DNA of 64,000 nucleotides, taken from contig NC_051105.1 in assembly GCF_901709675.1 (NCBI RefSeq), positions 1,302,001 through 1,366,000 of the forward strand. Reading direction: 5' to 3'. The position numbers were made by a program, and so were the translations under genes. Numbering within the stretch: position 1 is the stretch's first letter; the number at the start of each line of letters is the position of its first letter. The notes beneath the pieces were generated by a model that was given only the letters and a program-made list of their open reading frames with translations, searched no databases and was not told the origin of the DNA. Shown in pieces: positions 47,835 through 61,233 of the stretch. The DNA is from Syngnathus acus. Taxonomy: Eukaryota; Chordata; Actinopteri; Syngnathiformes; Syngnathidae.

Positions 47835-50800
47835 ATGAAGCAGCTGCCCGCAGATACCGTGCGGCTCTTGTCCAGCTCACAGGTCATCACTTCGATGACG
47901 AATGTAGTGAAAGAACTGCTTGAGAACGCACTCGATGCTGGAGCTTCAATCATTGACATCAAACTGGTACTATTGACATGAGTGAAATTACACAACTGTC
48001 ATTCTTCAGTGAGCTCCGTGTTGCTTCCAAATATGTCTGAACGTGGTCTTTTGAAATTGTGTGTCAAGATTAGTAGGGTTAGTGGAATTAGGAATTGTTG
48101 CCATTTGGGGTCAGTTAGTAGTCTTGGGGCGAAGTCAGTAAAGCTGGGCTTTTGAGCTGGTAAGAGTAGCTGTAGCAGTTCAAGTTATTCACACGCTAAT
48201 GGACAATTTTCTGAAGTGCTGCCTCCACAAGTGAAAACTCTTTCTTAGTCTTCTGCAAATCGAAGCAGCTTGCCTTGCCAAACCTCCTTGCACAAAAAGC
48301 ATATGGAAATTCTCTCTGACTTGCTACCGTAGGAGAACTACGGCCTGGATCGAATCGAGGTTCGCGACAACGGCAGTGGAATAAAAGCCGCCGACGCCCC
48401 TGTCATGGCCGTGCGCCATTTCACCTCCAAGATCCATAGCCACGAGGACCTGGAGCGCCTCCAGACGTACGGCTTCAGGGGCGAGGCGCTTGGCTCTGTT
48501 TGCGCCGTGGCAGAGGTTAGAGGCTCACAGGATTTTAATTTAGATGTTGTCGTGTGTGATATTGAGCATTAAATTAAGTATTCTATTGATTAGACCTTTG
48601 ATTCATCAATGTATGCAATGTAGTTTTACACAACCACATCTTTATTACATTTTATTAAACATTTATCGCTGCTTATTTTTTGACACGGTTTGATTCTTGT
48701 TTTCTGTGTTTGCCTCAGTGTTATTTTTACGATCTCGCTCCAGGTTACCATCACTACCAAGAGCGAGAACGATGACATCAGCACCCAGTACTCTCTTAAC
48801 GCCCAAGGCGGCATCGTTTCTCAGAAGCCAACTCACTTTGGCCAAGGCAAGGCATCATTTAATATTCAATTTTGTCATCAATTGTTTGAAAACGATGAAA
48901 CTTTTTTTTTCTTCAATGCTATGTCTTCTTTGATGATTGTGGATGACGCGTCTTACAGGTACAACGGTTAGCGTCATGAAACTTTTCAAGAACCTTCCCG
49001 TGAGACGACAATACTATTCGTCGGCGAAGAGGTGCAAGGACGAATTGAAAAAAATGCAGGACCTGCTGGTGGCCTACGCCATCATAAAACCCCAATTGAG
49101 ACTCACACTCACACACAACAAGGTAAGCCTCCATCTTCTATCACCACCTTTTAACACAGCCTATGTGGAAAGCTCAAATGTGGATGTCCGTGTTTCGTGT
49201 AACCTTGCCGTTATGAAGTTTAAAAGTCGAGCAATTTTTACGCTTTGTCTATTGAATATTAACACAACACACGCAAAGGACTTTTTTTTTTTTTTTGCCC
49301 AAGAAACTGAACATGAGGCTTAACAATAACGTGTTAGACATGTTACAAGTGAGTACTGCCACAAGGTGTCCTCGGAATCCTTCTCATGTTTTCGATTGTG
49401 TACACTGAGAAAAATGAAGGTTCGCAATTTACAGTATGTAACAAAATACTCCTAGTATATTTTCTGTATAGTCCCTTTCTTTTCTCACGTGAGAGAAATG
49501 TCGTCACATACATACAGCGGTGTATAAATATTTCCCAGATTATTTGAAGACATTAAAAAATGGAAAGAAAATCAAGTTTGCATTCATTTATTGCTGTTTC
49601 TGAGAAACCATTGTGACAAGAGCATGAAAGATAAAATGAAAATTCACTTTTGTTCAATTTTCAAACGGGTCATCTTGGTGCAGTGCATTTTATTGTTGTT
49701 TGATTTTGAATCTCTATTTGAATCTTTTTCAAGTAGGCTGATTGGATTTGCTGCGTTTCCTCGCTCTTGGCACAGGAGTGAGTAGGTTGACTTTACCGTC
49801 TCTCGCAGCCTTTCTCGGTGTAGCTAATCACGGCCGTGAGGCGCTCGCAAGCACAAATATGAGCGAGCCGATTATGACGCTTGAGTAAGTTGCTGAACTC
49901 AGCCGCAGTTTGAGTTTCAGGCCGCGTGTATGTAGGCTGCGCCGCGGGTCAGCGAGAGGGTACGGCAGCGCCGACGTGCATGGCGTTCCTCGAAATCCCT
50001 TTCCAGGTTGTTAACGATGAGTAATGAATGCCCCCATTTGGTACATTCAGCTCTGGCCGGCCCCTATCCTTTACGACCGGGCCGTGTGTCATGTTTCACG
50101 GTTTCTTTACGAGCTGTTTACAGGAGCGATCCGTTTTCATCTGCTAACTGTACGTCAAATCGCTGATGCGCGAGCATCTCAAAGCGCAGCAACTGAACTG
50201 AGAAAGAAGTTATTCACGTCAAACTTAATGTCAAAGATCAGGTGCTTAGTTCCACATTGATTCCGTTTTATCATTTCGTTGTGTTTATGACCTTTGACAA
50301 TTGCAATAGGAAGTTTTGTTTGCTTTGTTTATTGCCTGGCTGCTCTTTCATTCGCTTCTCAGACAACAGCAAATACGGTCGTGAGTCAGTTAGACCCCCA
50401 GGCCTGTTTAATTAATTAATTCCTCAAATAGGTCATGTAAACAAAAAAAGTATTCCTATTTTCAATTCACGCAAACAAGGAAAGGTTCCTACTAAAGGGT
50501 GGATTTTGCTCCCGATGTTTCTGTCACCGCTCAATTGTTTTTTGAAGGCGTGCTTGCCTTCTCCTGCTATTTCTATGTTTGTTTTAGGGATGGCAAATGT
50601 AACGTTGCACGGGTGTCCCATTGTTCCAGGTGACGGTGTGGCAGAAGGCCAAGGCGGCCGACCGCAAGAGCGCCCTCCTGGCTACGCTGGGCTCCAGCAC
50701 ACTTGCTAACCTGCTCCCGTGTCACCATCGTCAAGAGCAAGCAGAGGTTGGAAAGCGTCTGCTTAATATTAAGCCTGTCGTTTCTCTTAAATGCTCACTC

Positions 50801-53800
50801 CATTCATTTGACCCTGGCAAAAATTGGGGAGAAATTAGCGTATGCGCATCCTCCACCGATTGACACGGCACGTGATGAAGTGCTGCCTCCATCAGTGAAA
50901 ATCAATCCGGCTGGAAGCATAACAAGGAGATTGTCTATAGAAGATGGATGAGAGTCCACGTTATAGCTGAGCGTGAGCTAATAGCCAAAAAGCCTGCGCT
51001 GGTCTGGAGCCAGCAAATGTGCTGAGTTGGGTGCCTGCCAACTTCTCCTTCTTTCCTGATGAAGAGTGAGCAATTTCTTTGTTAGCTAAGTTTGTTGTGC
51101 TGACGCTAAGTGAATTATGCTTTGAGCGGTAATCGCGGCAGGTGCCGTGTTCACGACCAATGCGCTCTGACAGATATGGAGCAGCACCTCATTTTTCTCT
51201 TTTGCCTGTTGTTGATTCGCCACCGTTACGAGATCGACCTTTCGAGATTTTTCTCCACTTTGTTGGGGATCGAGGGGAGCCGAGGGGGTGGACAATGGCA
51301 ATTGAACGCGGCGACCGTTTTACGCCATCTTTCCTTCGACTTAGCGCCCTTGGAGGGCAAGGAGTCGCCTTTTGTGTTGCCGTAAAGCAGGGGTCTCAAA
51401 GTCCAGTCCTCGGGGGCCGCATTCCTACATGTTTTCCAAGTTTCCCTCGTTAAACACACCTGATTCAATGATCAGGCTCCCGCAGAACGTGAGGATGAAC
51501 TGATCATTTGAATCAGGTGTGTTTCACGAGGGAAACTTGGAAAACATGTAGGAATGCGCCCCCCCCCCCCCCCCCCCCCCCCCGAGGACTGGCGTTTGAG
51601 ACCCCTGCCGTAAAGTGATCGTAATGAGCAGAAAGGAGGAGGAACACATGTGGCCCCCAAATGAAAGCGTACTTCGTTTATTGACGAGCACTGCAAATAA
51701 TGAGCCCGAGGCCGTGGGCATAAAAAGCGCGGCCACCTGGAATCCATACAAGGTTCATAGTGCTCGTAATGTCTTACAAGCTTGCTTTCAAAATGGACGT
51801 TTGAGGAGGATTGTTGGATTTTATGGCCACCCGTCAAAGTTTTGCTCCCAGGTGTGTCCAAATGTTGATCATGTCCTTTGTAGCCACCTTAACGCCTCTC
51901 TATACTTGTCAGATTCTTCTCGAGGGTTTTTTCCCGAAGCCGGGAGCAGACGTCGCTTTGACCAGCACTTGCGTTCCAGACAAAACGTTCATATTCGTCA
52001 ACGATCGACCCGTCCACCATAAGGACATCATGAAGGTCTGCTCCTGGATGCGACACTCTTGGTTTTCAAAGCATTATTCTCTTCTTTTCAATTTGTGTTC
52101 CGTCGTCAGCTACTTCGCCAACACTACGCTGCGCAGTATGCGGACGAGTCGGCACAGAACCGCTACCCTATCCTGACGCTCGAAATCACCGTTTCCCCCT
52201 CGGCGTTAGATGTCAATCTCACGCCTGACAAGACCCAGGTTCTTCTCCACAACAAGGTATTTGGGGAAGCTTCAAAAGTGACGAATGAGAGCGGCGGCCT
52301 GATATCGCCATCACGTCTCTCTTTGCCTTTAGGAAGCCTTGTTTACCGCGTTGGAAGCACTGCTGGTTTCGCTCTACGGGTATCGGCCCGCTTGCCACGC
52401 TCCGGCCGAGCAGATCGGCCGCGGTACCTCATTTTTGCCGTCTGCCGCTGGAGAACCGGAGGATGCCACCGCGCCACCGAGCGGGCGGGCTTCCGACGGT
52501 AGCTCCTCTGCGCCGGAGGACCCGAGTGTCGGCCGGGCGCCCGACGGATTCGATTCCAACTTCTCTCTGGGTGATGACCAAACTGGACACGTGCCAAGTG
52601 AAGTCCCCGAAGAACTCGAGGCGGACGCGAGCGTACCGCGCATATCGGCGGAAGACTGGAGTAGGGGCACGGCGCTGACAGACCCGGTATCGGGAGAGCC
52701 CCTGCAGCCCGTCAGAATCCATCAAGCCGCCGAGCAGACGGAGACAAGCAAAAAGACGTTCAACGTCATCACAGAAAAGCGAGCGGCTCTGACCGCCTTT
52801 GACCTCATCAGCAACCGGACAATGAGAGCGCCGCTGTCTCCGGTCGCCCTGTTTGAGAAGCAAGCTCGCGTGGAACTTCTGAGGGGGAAACCGAGCGCCA
52901 GCCTAAAGGAGATCAGCGACGCCGTCGATGACGGGTGGAAGAAGCTCATGGAGGACGAGCGCAAGAAGTAAGTCTGAAAAGCTCAAAGGGTTGTCGAAAG
53001 ACGAGCGTGACATTTGCCGGTTCTCACCGTTGTTTGTGTTCAGCCACACTTACTTCACCGGTGCTCAGGGAAGTGACACAAAGTTGGCTTGTCAAGAACA
53101 GAGTTGGCAGCCAACACATGGACGTAATGAGCCTTAGCGTTTGACCCCTTTCGGCCCCCCTGCGAGTCAAAGGATTTAACGTTTGTCAAGTTAGGCAGGG
53201 ATGGAGTCATTTAGTGGCAAGAGAGAGAAGAAGAAGAAAAAAAAAAGCTGGTCTCAAGTTTGTGGTCTCGTCACTCTCATTTGTCATAGTTTCATATCTG
53301 ATCATTTGGAGGATATTTGATCCAGTTTCCAAAGAGGAACCTGCTTTGCTGCTCAACGTGACATTCGTCAGCACACTCTTGACAAAAGAAGCCGGCTTGT
53401 CGTGCATTTCCGGTTTCAGTCCCTTTTTTGGTGTCTGTATTTCACAGGTATGAGGAGAAGGCCCAAAAGCACCAGGAGCACCACGAGCGCACTTGCGCTG
53501 CCAAACTAGCCGGCGGTTGGAAAGAGAAGCGCGGCAGCCCCGCTCTGGCTCGGAAGCGCAAGACGCCGCTGTCCAACCAGCAGCTGCTGGACGAGCTCTT
53601 CTCAGCTCCGCCGCCTCAGAAGAAGCCCCGGAGCCCGAGTCCGAAGCCCTGGCAACCCCTCCCTTGTTGCGTGTCCAGCCTGGGCGCACGGCTCCGGCGC
53701 CTCTGGGCGACCCGGAACACGGCGGCGCCGCCGCCGCGGGGCCTCCGACTTATAAACCGGCTGCCCTCTCAGAGCGTCTGGCTCATTTTATGTGGTCAGA

Positions 53801-55731
53801 GGCTGATGTTGTTAAACCCCTTTCGGGTCCAGGAGAGCTTGCTGCTGAAGAGACTCCTGCAGAATCAAATGGTTCCAGCGGTCACTCTGCAAAACGCTCT
53901 GCAAGTAACAGAAGGGTAACGCATCACTCGCAAACGCCGCCGGCCACCATCCAACAATGCTTTTAGTACCAAATTAGAAATGGCAGAATATGAACGTTCC
54001 GCCGACATCGGGAGTAAGTATCGGACTGTTGTCGGCAGCCCGAGTACTCGATGGCTTCCGATCCGGCCTGATACGGATACTTGGTCTCGGTGCCATTCAC
54101 TCATCACGAGTTAATATTAGCAAGAGTCCTGCAATATTTGCTCGTTCAATTTACCCCCCTTCCCCATAACCTTAGTTGAATTAAATTTGAACATTTCTTT
54201 TTGATGATACATAAAAGCAATTGTAGTTTACGCACCTACACTGCTGATGTCGCTCCATTGTCCCCCGTGCAGAGGTTTAGGGGGACGAGACTACATGGAG
54301 ACTTTGTGCAACATGGAGAAAGCCAGCCCCGATGTCAACGGCAGGATGTTCATCTCCGACCCAAGACTTGTGGCCAACGGATTTCAAATCAGAGTCACGC
54401 CAGGTGAACCGAACGGCAGTGGAGAAAGCTTTGATGGGTTGTTAATCGGATCAATAACCTGCGGCAGACATGGCTGCAGCCGCATTTCAGATGAAAAGAA
54501 AGTCAAGCCTCTATAGTGGCTCTGAATATTATTCTTGTTCTTTCAAATTCAAGCAAGTTGGCTAATTTAAAGTAGCTGCGGTTTTTTAAAAATGTTTTTT
54601 TAGCATCAATCTTTTAAGAATGACTTCAAGTTTCTTGTAATATCTAATATTACATGATGGCAGCGAACAAAAGAAAGCGCTAAGAAGCACCTTTCATAAC
54701 ATAATCGCCGCTCAGTCAGTGTTTGGCAGCATTTTGTCTTCATTAGCGGGATTATTTCTCAGCTTCCCGTGACTTTTGCTTGTTTTTGTTGCTTCGCCGC
54801 AGTCCGAGTTGGTGTTTTGCCCGACACGGCGACCTTTTCAGCGGGTCTGTAGCCCAGCGTGCAGTGCAGGTGATGGCAATGATTGCCCTTTGAAAGAATT
54901 TGAGGAATTTCCATCGCTCGCTGCCAGCCAGCTCCCGGCGGGGTGTGTTGCCTCAGTCGGACACGGACGGGGTCTTGGAATAGTCGCTTCTTGGAATGCA
55001 AACTAAAACACTGGCCTTGTGTCAGAAATATACATTTGCGTGATTTGTGATATTTCCTCTTTAAATGACAGGCCGTCTTTTTTTCCCGCTTCCTTTTGGT
55101 CTTCTGGGCCTTCTATTAGTCATTTAACACTCCATTTGGCCCTCCGCGGTTTGACTTGGTCAGCGGCCAAGCTGTAAATCACAATATTTATTTATTATGA
55201 TTTCCCGGAGATAGAATCTTCGTCCGCAAATCTATTCATGCCGGTTTTCCACTCATCTGGGCCAGGCGCCGTGTCGACCGACGGACATCTGGAAGTGACG
55301 GCGCTGGCCGACTGCGTGCCTTTCCTGGGCTTAGAGGACCTCGGGGAGATCGTGACGGCGGTTCTTCGCAGGAAGGCCAAATGTGTGCAGGAGTGTCGCC
55401 CGCTCAAAGTCTCCAACTACCTGCAGGTGAGTGGGAAAAAAAAAAAAGGACCTTGACGGCGGGCAATATCCAGAGCCCAAATGCGGCGGTAGAACCGGCG
55501 TAGGTGAATCCGGCCCTCTCGTACGTGCAGACCGAAGCCGTGCGACTGGCCCGACAGATGCCGACGCATTTGCCCAAGGAGGACGTGGAGGACATCCTGA
55601 GACGGATGCAAGAGCAGCTTGGTGAGAGCGCGCGCACCTGTTTGCACGGAAGGCCTTTCCTCCAGCCGCTGTGTGACATCCCTCAGACGGAGCGCCAGGC
55701 CAAAGCACTCTTTAAACCTTTGGAACTGTGA
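47835..55731 (+). CDS. pms1: PMS1 homologue (MutL-family mismatch-repair protein)
   Basis: PMS1 forms the MutL-beta heterodimer with MLH1; its role in mismatch repair is minor or unclear. Twelve exons: 47835-47966, 48333-48515, 48744-48846, 48959-49122, 50630-50746, 51913-52035, 52110-52256, 52333-52967, 53448-53915, 54273-54403, 55266-55426, 55531-55731. They total 2,565 bp, or 854 residues (human 932). GHKL ATPase motifs are intact: [21 protein letters not shown] and [25 protein letters not shown] closes the N-terminal domain. An HMG box spans about residues 487-555 ([14 protein letters not shown] ... [16 protein letters not shown]), a PMS1 hallmark. The C-terminus has [27 protein letters not shown] and [11 protein letters not shown]. 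Most of the length difference lies in the disordered linker and after the HMG box. Intron 3 has a GC donor (48847-48848). AATAAA is at 55912-55917. Confidence 0.94.
49123..50629 (+). other. pms1 intron 4
   Basis: A 1.5 kb intron. No exon or recognisable repeat beyond short poly-T runs was seen. Confidence 0.55.
51388..51607. mobile_element. hAT-type MITE in pms1 intron 5
   Basis: A 220-bp non-coding element with terminal inverted repeats beginning CAGGGGTCTCAAA at each end. It is flanked by a perfect 8-bp duplication CCGTAAAG (51380-51387 and 51608-51615). The TIR sequence and 8-bp target site fit hAT non-autonomous elements. The two arms are long inverted copies, so the element folds into a hairpin. 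A 25-base C run (51559-51583) lies in the right arm. Confidence 0.88.
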
Positions 55732-55911
55732 AGGTAGTATTTTAAACATGAACACATCATTGTGTCACGTGTTTACAACTAACTATCAATTTGACGATGT
55801 ACTATTACGGAGCGTGCAGGACATGACATAAACAATTATGGCTCCCCCTTGAAGACTTTTGCAGATGGATGCTAAAATGTCATTGAAGGAAAATTGTTAC
55901 ATGCTAAATGT

Positions 55912-55917
55912 AATAAA
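55912..55917 (+). terminator. pms1 polyadenylation signal
   Basis: AATAAA lies 181 bp after the pms1 stop codon. Confidence 0.65.
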
Positions 55918-58900
55918 GCTATGTAAAGTAGCCAAGACGTCCTAGTTTGTTTCCATATGAACATTCACTTTATTAGGTACACATGCTCGGTCTCGTCAGT
56001 CAGTCATATGGCAGCATAAAATCTTTCTTTCTGATGCAGATGATGATTAGCCGATGGGTCAAACTGTCACAGTATAGTGCCACCTACTGCCGAGGAGGAC
56101 TTACCAGAATTTGTATTTACTTTTTGAGATTTTTGGTGTTAGTGGCTGATATCGGCAAGGCCTGCAAGTAGCAGCACCTTAAAACAAATGTTCAACCAAA
56201 AAATGAAATGGGAACCCTGCTCGTTTGATGAGGTGGCCGCATCGGACTGGAAAACGCTCGCGCAGAAATAATCTCCTTGGCGTATACGGCCACCGGTGGG
56301 TTTTCACTCCCCGCCCCGTGGAGGACATCCGATCCCCCGAGGGGAAAAAGTGCAATCCGAGCGCTTATCTTAGGATAATATTATAGTTCGGCCGGCGAAA
56401 AGGTCAAAGCGTGAGAGGTCTCCTCTTCCATGTGGCTCCAGCATTGCTGCAGGCGACGCAAGGGCCGCTTGGTCCCTCGCTGCCGCCACCGCGTCAAACT
56501 CTCGCAAACACGCACCCGAGCTTCTCGTGTCACCAAATGCGTGCGGCGGCTGCGGAATCTGCTCCCGACGCGCTCGCCTTATCGCCCGAGGGCCGTATCC
56601 CGGTATTTGGGGAGGATTCAAAGGTCAGCAGTGCGAGGTGCTGCCTTTTGCCAGCTGTCTTGACGCCGCCCGCCACCTGTCGCATCTCTTCCCTTACCGT
56701 TGAGCAGATTTGCAGAATGCAACAATACAATATTTCTTCAAGACGGTCTGGTTACGTGGCCGATGCGCAGAGCCACGTGGTGCAAATCGGAAAGCATTCG
56801 GTGCGAGCCGAGATTTGCTTTCACTGAGCTTTTTCTTGATTCCAGTCATCAAATCTAAAATTAAGACGTGAATCTATATTAAACGGCGTGTGCCGTCTAT
56901 TTTCGGAGCAGTGCCGTAAAAAGAGGGCCTGGCTTTAATTGGAGCACCTGTTTTTGTTTACAAATGTGACACTTTGCAACGTGTGAATAAGCTGACGCGC
57001 ATGACTCATCATTAAATGGAATCGTTTTGCACATTGTGACTTAAAATATATATATATTAAAAAAAAAAAAAAAGAGAGTTGCTGAATCCCTCCCTAAATT
57101 TAATTGCAGCGATTAATACAGTCTAAGTATGCCACAATAAATGATACCAAAATATTTCATTTTTATGATGTAACTCATTTAAAAAGAAACATTTTTACAT
57201 TATGTTACATTATGTTACAAAATGACAATCAATTAAAAAAACAAAAAAACCGCAGAGATGTTGCTAAGTCCATTCGGCTGCTTATTTTATTCTTATTTAA
57301 AAGTTGACTTTTGGTTGGGTCCAGCATCATTTGCATCTCTTGCAAACGCATTGCGCACAAACTATAGGCATGAATGCTATTTGGGAGATTTGCAAATCCC
57401 GCTTGACCCATAGCTGAGAGTCCAGCACATCCGTCTTGCGTTGGGAGAGCGCGCCGCATATCATCTCCTGACAGCAGCTTTCCATAATCTGCCCTCCCTT
57501 GGCCTCTCTTTCAGGAACATTTATTCTTCAACACCGTCACGTCTTTTCCCGAGGGTGTCGCGGCCTTGGACCTGGGCCGGCTCGGGGGGCAGGAGGTTTT
57601 TTTTTCTTCGAAGGCTCCCTTTAACCCCTCCGTGGACGGTGATTCATATTGTCAACCCTTCTGGAGTGGACACTGAGTTTGCGTCCAAACTTCCAGTGGC
57701 TGTACAAAGTCATAAATCATCGGACGGCGTCCCCGAGGTGACTGTCAGTGTCCACGTAGGAATAGTGATTCCTTCTCCCTAAGTGAAAAAGCAAACGGCC
57801 AGCAGACGGAAAGGATAAATCACTCCTTCAGGCGAAGACAGGTAGCGTTCAACAGCTGGCCATCTGGCCGTTATCATGTCCTGCGTTGCTTTTATGACTT
57901 TTCATTGCCTTCCGCAGACCCGGGAGGGATCGAAACAAACAGGCCGTCGGTCCGGACCGGCCTCGGCTTGTTTAAGCCATTACCATTTGCGACACCACCA
58001 AACGTGACAACGGCGGCAAAAATCTCCAAAGTGCCAGGCGGGAAGACTGGCCGATATGACACAAGTGGAGCACGTTGTGAGAGTTCTGCCCCAACCTTCC
58101 AAAAGCGGGCATGGTAGCTTCATGAAGCCTCCACCAATTGTCCAAATGGCTGCACCAAAGTCAGCCAGGGCAAGGTAAGCACTCGCCACAATGGATGGAT
58201 TCAGAAAGGCCCGTCAGAAAATGCCTTTTCTTTTCAATTCTCTCTGTTGTTCAACTTTGTTAAGGCTTCATGTCTTTTCAAGAATCAATTCTAAAAATTA
58301 CCAGGAAACATGCAAAAAGAGGTAGTCAAAGCCCAAACGCTACTTTTATGACTATTTAGCTTCCCTAAACAAATATATTGTTGACTATTCCCCCCAAAAT
58401 AAAAAATGAGTCCCGGTCACATCCATTCCAGTTCTGTTAATGTTAGACAACAAGACCTGTGTCCAATAACAGGGTCTCCAGCTGTCTTGGAGCACTCGCG
58501 TATCCCCTAACATCCTTCTTCCCTGTTCTCTCACTCTCACTTCCTCACCTGTCAAGAGTTGGAATGTCACTGGCGGATGCAGTCCTCCAGAGTCCCGCCG
58601 TCAAAACAGATGTCGCTGCGCTCAGGCCGTCATAAACGGCAAAGGACGCCTCAACCTGGCTCGGGACCGACGCACGATATGTCACGCCGACAAAACATAA
58701 AGTTGCCCTGTTAGCGAGAGGTTTTGGACCTTTGGGCTGTGCCGGTCGGTCGGTCGGTCGGTGGTTTGTTTGTTTGTAAGGACAAGGATCTCTCTCATTG
58801 GGTTTGTTTGCCCGTCAAGTGTTTTAGCAAATATATTCATCATCATAAAAATTGTAGTTCTCTTGAGAAAGACAGAGGGAAAGGTCTCAGATGTGCGTTT

Positions 58901-61233
58901 GGGTTTGGCTCTTCTGACTGCACAAAAATAGGCCATGCAGTCTTTTCAAGTTTCCAGCGAGACGGGCTGGGCCAGGCCGGGCCAGGCCGGGCCGGGCCCC
59001 GTTTCTGCCGGTCGTCAGTCAGTCACCCCCATTAGCGATAATGACACGGACCGACCAAAATCCATTTCAATCAGAACCCAGGTCTGAAGTGGTGGCCATA
59101 TTGGATGTGGCAAGACCCTCTCGCATCCGGGCGAGACGAGAAACACCGAGTTTCTGCCTCGGGTTGGGTCGATAACAACACTAATACTTGTTTTTCTGTC
59201 CTGTGTCAAATTAGAAGATGTTTCTTTTCACATTAGAGATACTTGAAGACCGTGGTTGAGAAATATCTCGCTACGACTCCGCATCTGTTGCGTCATTGTC
59301 CTCAATACCCTGTTCAAGCATATCTGTTTTCAAGTATCAAATTGATTTCAAATAACGACGCTCCCTGACAAATGCGACTCTAACCTGTCCCCAGTTTTCT
59401 GCACTCTCCGAGGAGGAAGAGGCCAAAATGTCAAAAATGTATAAAGCGAGGCTTTTGTGGCCGGGCTGCGGTCCAGCTCTCAGCGGGGAAAGGAAGCGAC
59501 TCTCCAGGGGCCGCGCTCAATTCGCCCTCTACCGGGCGGAAGTCGAGTCTCAATCGGGCCCGCCAGAGGTCACGCTGTCACTTCACATCCTCTCATTAGG
59601 CTGCCGTGCCCGCCCGCAACAAGAAGCAAACAGCTGAGTCATGGGATTCAAAGCATATTTGCACCTTTGCCATCAGGTACAGTGGATAGGACCTGCGTGT
59701 TCCTTTCACTCGCACGGCGCCACGTGTCTTCTCGGTTTACAGCATGTGTTGAAGACATACAGATTCTCAGCTGCTGAGGCCAAGCTCTTCGAGTACGTCA
59801 AGTCGAGCCTTGCGCCCGCTTGTAAATCAACAGCTGCAAAAAAAAATTCAAATATCGATTAGCAGAAGGGGCTAAAAAGAGGGACACGTACATGGAGCTT
59901 TTTATTGGACGCAGTTTGCAAACGTTGAGCCTTGTGGGTCGAACGGAACCCATGCCTTGGGAAAAGAAATGTCTTCTACACGTGACACACGACAGGGAAG
60001 AATATTGCCCACACCCGCCAAAAAGGAAGTCACTCAAACTGATTCCAAGATGGCGTTTTTGCTAGCTAAAAACAAAAGACCAAAAGCCAAGCTAAACATT
60101 TTATTTGGTAAAATAAGTACGATATAGGGAGTTGCTGCATTACATCTGTTACTTTGTTAGAATTGCAGTTTGATTGGTGTGTACGGAAAGCGGTTATGAA
60201 AAGAAAAAAAAAGCAGATATATGATGTCAACATATAAAAATCAGTTTTTACAATTTTCGTAGCCACCAACTGTTTCCTTTTGGTGTGCCGTAGTGCAAAC
60301 CGCATTGCGCAGACGAGTACTCGGATGTCAACATTCGGACAAAATCCACTTTTGTCTGCATTCTTTGTGCCTTCGCTTTGAGTTCTTTTCAATCCTGCGA
60401 TTGAGTGTGATCCGGTCGTGATGTCGTCGATGATGATGATGAAAAACGGAGCCGGGAAGCCGACAACATTTGAGTCCGTCCCCACCAACGCTTTGAACCC
60501 GAGTCCACACGTTGGGGAAATTAGAAAGTCAAGAGCGGGTTGGTGTATATAAAAAGAAAAAAGAAAAGTCTTTTCAACTGTGTGATTATGGACACAGGAT
60601 TGAAGAATTTAGTCTGTTTGGATCAGTGATCACAATCTCAGACGAGCTTTGTCTGGGAGGAGCAAGTTAGTAAGCAGAGGTGGGCACCTGACTCGGTTAG
60701 TGACAATTACGCTGACCCAGGAAAATCCTCTTCCGTCCGTGCTCAGTCTGTCATTTTTCAACGTTCTCGTCATTCGCCGGCAAAATGGACCATTAGGCCA
60801 GACTGACGGAACGTAGTGCCTAAATATGGAGGTCAAAGTGATACATCTGTTTTGTATGTTGGGGAGAAGTTAAGTTTAGCCTGGGTTGTGTGTGTGTGTG
60901 AGAGTTTCTTACGCCTTGGTCATTTTCTTTTCAATCAAATCATGCGTCAGACATTTTTTATGCTAATGTTGCAAGAGTAGCTTGAAAGTGTTTTGTTTAA
61001 AGCTCGACGACCGTTTATGACGTTTTTGTAACATGATGTGCCTCGTTGGGTTAGCGTCTCCTTCGGAAGGAAGCGGCAGTAAGCCAGCCGCCTGAGCGCT
61101 TTGGGCCTATCGGGGCCTCGAACCGCACCAGGAAAAAGAGCGCAATTGGTGTTTTGGGGTGGAAAGGTCTGCGGGGCGGTGGCCCCTCTCATCGGCTCCC
61201 TACTCTCTCGTAACGGGGCGGGGGGGAGGGGCT
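55918..61233. other. Gene-free region between pms1 and mstn
   Basis: About 5.3 kb with no supportable coding exon on either strand. Short open frames lack family similarity or splice context. It contains the distal mstn 3' UTR, a (GGTC)n tract near 58744-58762 and GGCC-rich direct repeats near 58965-58998. It is the longest gap in the window and relatively poor in transposon fragments. Confidence 0.55.

Noticed and set aside
59457-59862. Overlapping open frames in the pms1-mstn gap
   Set aside because: No recognisable domain, splice structure or promoter; consistent with chance frames.
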